Source: Clostridia bacterium
GTDB taxonomy: Bacteria > Bacillota > Clostridia > Oscillospirales > CAG-272
DNA length: 64,000 bases
Reading direction: 5' to 3'
NCBI GenBank assembly: GCA_017399105.1
Contig: JAFQEJ010000014.1
Coordinates: 58,603-122,602 of the forward strand
Below, piece after piece: positions 60,807 through 64,000 of the stretch. The notes beneath the pieces were generated by a model, which saw nothing but the letters and a program-made list of their open reading frames with translations, had not been told where the DNA came from and did not search any database. Positions within the stretch are counted from its first letter, which is position 1, and each line of letters starts with the position of its first letter. The translations under genes were made by a program, and so were the position numbers.

Positions 60807-62300
60807 ATGAACGTAAGACCTGAAGAAATCAGCAGTATCATCAAAGAACAGATTAAAAACTATCGCTCTCATATCGAGATGACCGAGACGGGCAGGGTTA
60901 TTCTTGTGGGCGACGGTATTGCCCGTGTGTATGGACTGCGCAAATGCATGGCGAGTGAGCTTCTGGAATTTGAAGACGGCAGCTTTGGCATGGCGCAGAA
61001 CCTGGAGGAGGAGACAGTATCGGTGGCGATTCTCTCAGACTCCAATGAAATCCGTGAGGGGACCGAGGTTCGCAGAACCGGCAAGGTGCTTTCGGTACCG
61101 GTAGGCGAGGCACTCCTAGGACGAGTTGTGGATGCGCTGGGCAATCCCATTGACGGAAAAGGGCCTGCCGTTTGTTCCGCCACAAGACCGATTGAATCGG
61201 AGGCTCCCGGTATTATCGAGCGTAAGAGCGTTTCGGTACCGCTTCAGACCGGTATCAAGGCGATTGACAGCATGATTCCCATCGGACGCGGACAGCGTGA
61301 GCTGATCATCGGTGACCGTCAGACCGGTAAGACCGAAATTGTCATCGATACCATAATGAATCAGAAGGGAACAGGGGTGCTCTGCATCTATGTTGCCATC
61401 GGACAGAAATCCACCTCGGTGGTTCAGCTTGCCAATGAGCTGGAGCGTGCCGGAGCGATGGAATACACCATTATCGTTTCGGCATCGGCTTCCGAGTCGG
61501 CACCCCTGCAGTACATCGCTCCCTATTCTGGCTGTGCAATGGCAGAGTATTTCCGAGAGCAGGGAAGAGATGTGCTGATCATATATGATGATCTCTCCAA
61601 GCATGCGGTGGCTTACCGTGCACTGTCGCTACTTATCCGCAGACCTCCGGGACGTGAGGCTTATCCGGGTGACGTATTCTATCTGCACTCCCGTTTGCTG
61701 GAGCGTGCAGCTTGCGTAGCTCCCGAATATGGCGGAGGCTCGATCACAGCACTGCCGATTATTGAAACTCAGGCAGGCGACGTTTCGGCGTATATTCCGA
61801 CCAACGTTATTTCGATTACAGACGGACAGATTTTCCTTGAAACTGAGCTGTTCCATGCCGGAATTATGCCTGCAATCAACCCGGGCATTTCGGTCAGCCG
61901 TGTAGGCGGTTCCGCTCAGTTGAAGGCGATGAAGAAAGTTTCGGGTGAGCTGAAGCTGCTCTACTCTCAGTACCGCGAGCTGCAGGCATTCGCTCAGTTC
62001 GGAAGCGATCTGGATGCTGATACCAAGGCGAGATTAGCTCTCGGTGAGCGTATTGTGGAGGTGCTGAAGCAGAATCGCAATGCGCCGGTTCGTGTTGGAT
62101 GTCAGGTTGCCATTGTATATGCGGTGATTCACGGATATCTTGACAGCGTGCCCGTCAATAAGGTTCACGAATATGAGATTTCGTTATACGAAAAGCTGGA
62201 AAATGAGAAGAGCGAGCTTCTCGAGCGCTTTGAGGCGGGATACTATGATCCCGAGGATGTAGCAGCGCTGGAGAGCGTACTCGCTGAAATGCAGAGGTGA
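60807..62300 (+). CDS. atpA: F-type ATP synthase subunit alpha
   Basis: A 497-residue F1 subunit. The P-loop is [11 protein letters not shown], preceded by [12 protein letters not shown]; later [19 protein letters not shown] is the alpha signature, and the N-terminal beta barrel begins at about residue 25. Noncatalytic nucleotide-binding subunit. Length typical. It follows atpH by three bases. Confidence 0.97.
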   Translation: MNVRPEEISSIIKEQIKNYRSHIEMTETGRVILVGDGIARVYGLRKCMASELLEFEDGSFGMAQNLEEETVSVAILSDSNEIREGTEVRRTGKVLSVPVGEALLGRVVDALGNPIDGKGPAVCSATRPIESEAPGIIERKSVSVPLQTGIKAIDSMIPIGRGQRELIIGDRQTGKTEIVIDTIMNQKGTGVLCIYVAIGQKSTSVVQLANELERAGAMEYTIIVSASASESAPLQYIAPYSGCAMAEYFREQGRDVLIIYDDLSKHAVAYRALSLLIRRPPGREAYPGDVFYLHSRLLERAACVAPEYGGGSITALPIIETQAGDVSAYIPTNVISITDGQIFLETELFHAGIMPAINPGISVSRVGGSAQLKAMKKVSGELKLLYSQYRELQAFAQFGSDLDADTKARLALGERIVEVLKQNRNAPVRVGCQVAIVYAVIHGYLDSVPVNKVHEYEISLYEKLENEKSELLERFEAGYYDPEDVAALESVLAEMQR

Positions 62301-62306
62301 TGATGC

Positions 62307-63110
62307 GTGGGTGCTGATATCAAGAGCCTTCGCATTCGTATCAAGAGTGTTGATTCCACGCTGCACCTGACAAAAGCCATGGGACTGGTGGCATCCTCCA
62401 AGATTCGTCGCGCCAATGAAGCGATGATGAAGGGCAGGGAATATGCCGCTGCAGTCAAACAGGCTGTTTCCATCCTGTCAGCGGGTTCGGAGTGTGCGAA
62501 GAGTCCTTATATGCAGAATCGCGGAGAAGGTCGGACAAGGCTGATTGTCATTGCCGGTGACCGCGGGCTTGCGGGAGGATACAACGCGAACATTTTCCGA
62601 TTGATGCGAAGTTATCCCGACGCTGAAGTGATTCCCATTGGCAAGCGTGCATGTGAGCGATACGGTAAAGCGGTGAATTCATCTGAGCGGTTTGGCTTTG
62701 ATGAAGCATATGCGCTGGCAAAGGAGCTGTGTGCGGATTTTGCCGCCGCAAAGTATGATCGTCTGGGAATTGTCTGCACAAAATATGTGTCGATGATGAC
62801 CCAGGAGGCTCAGGTAATCTGGTTGCTTCCGCTGACGAAAACCGAGGATCTCAGAGGTGCCGGCGTCATCTTTGAGCCGGATGAGATCAGTATTCTGAAT
62901 GCGGCGATGCCCGAATATGTAGCGGGGGGGCTGATTGCGGCACTTCGCGAGAGCTTTGCGTCTGAGGTGGCGGCAAGACGATGCGCCATGGACAATGCGG
63001 GAAAGAATGCACAGGAAATGATCGACACGCTTCAGTTGGAATACAACAGAGCAAGACAGGGGGCGATTACACAGGAAATAACCGAAATCGTCGCCGGAAG
63101 CGGTTCATAA
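62307..63110 (+). CDS. atpG: F-type ATP synthase subunit gamma
   Basis: A 267-residue central-stalk subunit starting at GTG (62307) behind AGAGGTGATG. The N-terminal coiled coil has LRIRIKSVDSTLHLTKAMGLVASSKIRRA, and the C-terminal helix has MDNAGKNAQEMIDTLQLEYNRARQGAITQEITEIVAGSGS, the standard ending. Its last twelve codons are the first unit of the 51-bp tandem repeat downstream. Rotates inside the F1 head. Confidence 0.96.
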   Translation: MGADIKSLRIRIKSVDSTLHLTKAMGLVASSKIRRANEAMMKGREYAAAVKQAVSILSAGSECAKSPYMQNRGEGRTRLIVIAGDRGLAGGYNANIFRLMRSYPDAEVIPIGKRACERYGKAVNSSERFGFDEAYALAKELCADFAAAKYDRLGIVCTKYVSMMTQEAQVIWLLPLTKTEDLRGAGVIFEPDEISILNAAMPEYVAGGLIAALRESFASEVAARRCAMDNAGKNAQEMIDTLQLEYNRARQGAITQEITEIVAGSGS

Positions 63111-63263
63111 TTCGCATTTCCTGTGGAAATAACCGAAATCGTCGCCGGAAGCGGTTCATAATTCGCATTTCCTGTGGAAATAACCGAAATTGTCGCCGGA
63201 AGCGGTTCATAATTCGCATTTCCTGTGGCAATTACAAAAATCGTCACCATAAGCGGTTCATAA
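63075..63263 (+). repeat. 51-bp tandem repeat from the 3' end of atpG
   Basis: Units begin at 63075, 63126, 63177 and 63228 (the last is 36 bases and diverged). Units 1 and 2 are identical over 51 bases; unit 3 differs by one base (C to T). Each unit contains the atpG ending (ITEIVAGSGS and TAA) plus 15 bases, TTCGCATTTCCTGTG. The repeat lengthens the gap between atpG and atpD to 168 bases, where the operon otherwise overlaps or spaces genes by a few bases. Confidence 0.95.

Positions 63264-64000
<737 letters not shown>

Noticed and set aside
63075..63263. Possible CRISPR array
   Set aside because: Units are directly adjoining and identical over their whole length; there are no unique spacers and no cas genes.

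Overview
The window is chromosomal DNA of an endospore-forming, anaerobic member of the Clostridia (Firmicutes), probably an Oscillospirales/Christensenellales-type gut or rumen lineage. Supporting points are SpoVM and YpeB-like sporulation genes, a clostridial ferredoxin, RicT, strong AGGAGG ribosome sites, many Opp/lipoprotein genes, a THF riboswitch-FolT pair and an F-type ATP synthase with a sodium-type c subunit. Placement below class level is inference. I saw no rRNA, tRNA, CRISPR array, insertion sequence or prophage.

Layout. 1-3.7 kb: start of an ABC ATPase, a zinc-ribbon protein, a MerR/effector-domain regulator followed by a frame-broken BtrH-like gene, and a DUF378 membrane protein. 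3.7-9.3 kb: a minus-strand housekeeping block rsmI-trmN6-phosphoesterase-ferredoxin-ricT-holB, resembling the holB-yaaT-yabB-yabC neighbourhood of Bacillus subtilis. 9.4-15 kb: ypeB-like gene, a small XRE/membrane-protein operon with a repeated operator, rsgA with a 26-codon spoVM behind it, an RNA-methyltransferase-like gene and an XRE/TPR regulator. 15-23 kb: two ECF sigma/anti-sigma modules (one RsgI-like with three PepSY repeats), a PHP-domain hydrolase, a polysaccharide deacetylase and a toroid-fold protein. 23-31 kb: an XRE/TPR regulator, lnt-rluA-phospholipase-like operon, an acetyltransferase, a cytidine deaminase and upp. 31-43 kb: AraC regulator divergent from a DUF4838 lipoprotein, mtaB-purL, a HAD phosphatase, a second deaminase, riboswitch-controlled folT, and an MFS transporter/GDPD pair. 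43-46.3 kb: a frameshifted lipoprotein, a tandem pair of zinc-ribbon membrane proteins, and a barnase/barstar pair whose RNase carries a lipoprotein signal. 46.5-55.7 kb: an enlarged oligopeptide-type ABC transporter (oppABCDF-like) and a DUF3899 protein. 55.8-57.8 kb: a small frame-broken gene, trmO and a phosphodiesterase. 58-64 kb: atpIBEFHAGD, cut by the window end within atpD.

The most unusual items are: (1) the Opp-type transporter, in which four subunits are enlarged, both ATPases carry long helical insertions inside the nucleotide-binding domain, and the OppD C-terminal cysteines are missing; (2) a lipid-anchored barnase with its barstar; (3) a roughly 160-bp multi-hairpin intergenic repeat present three times, always next to a gene 3' end; (4) a 51-bp tandem repeat made from the 3' end of atpG inside the ATP synthase operon; (5) a two-carboxylate sodium-type c subunit; (6) three genes whose reading frames are each broken once.

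Genes with adjoining functions: cdd-like and upp suggest pyrimidine salvage; the AraC gene probably controls the divergent DUF4838 lipoprotein; each ECF sigma factor is translationally coupled to a membrane anti-sigma factor; the atp genes form one operon behind a single good promoter.
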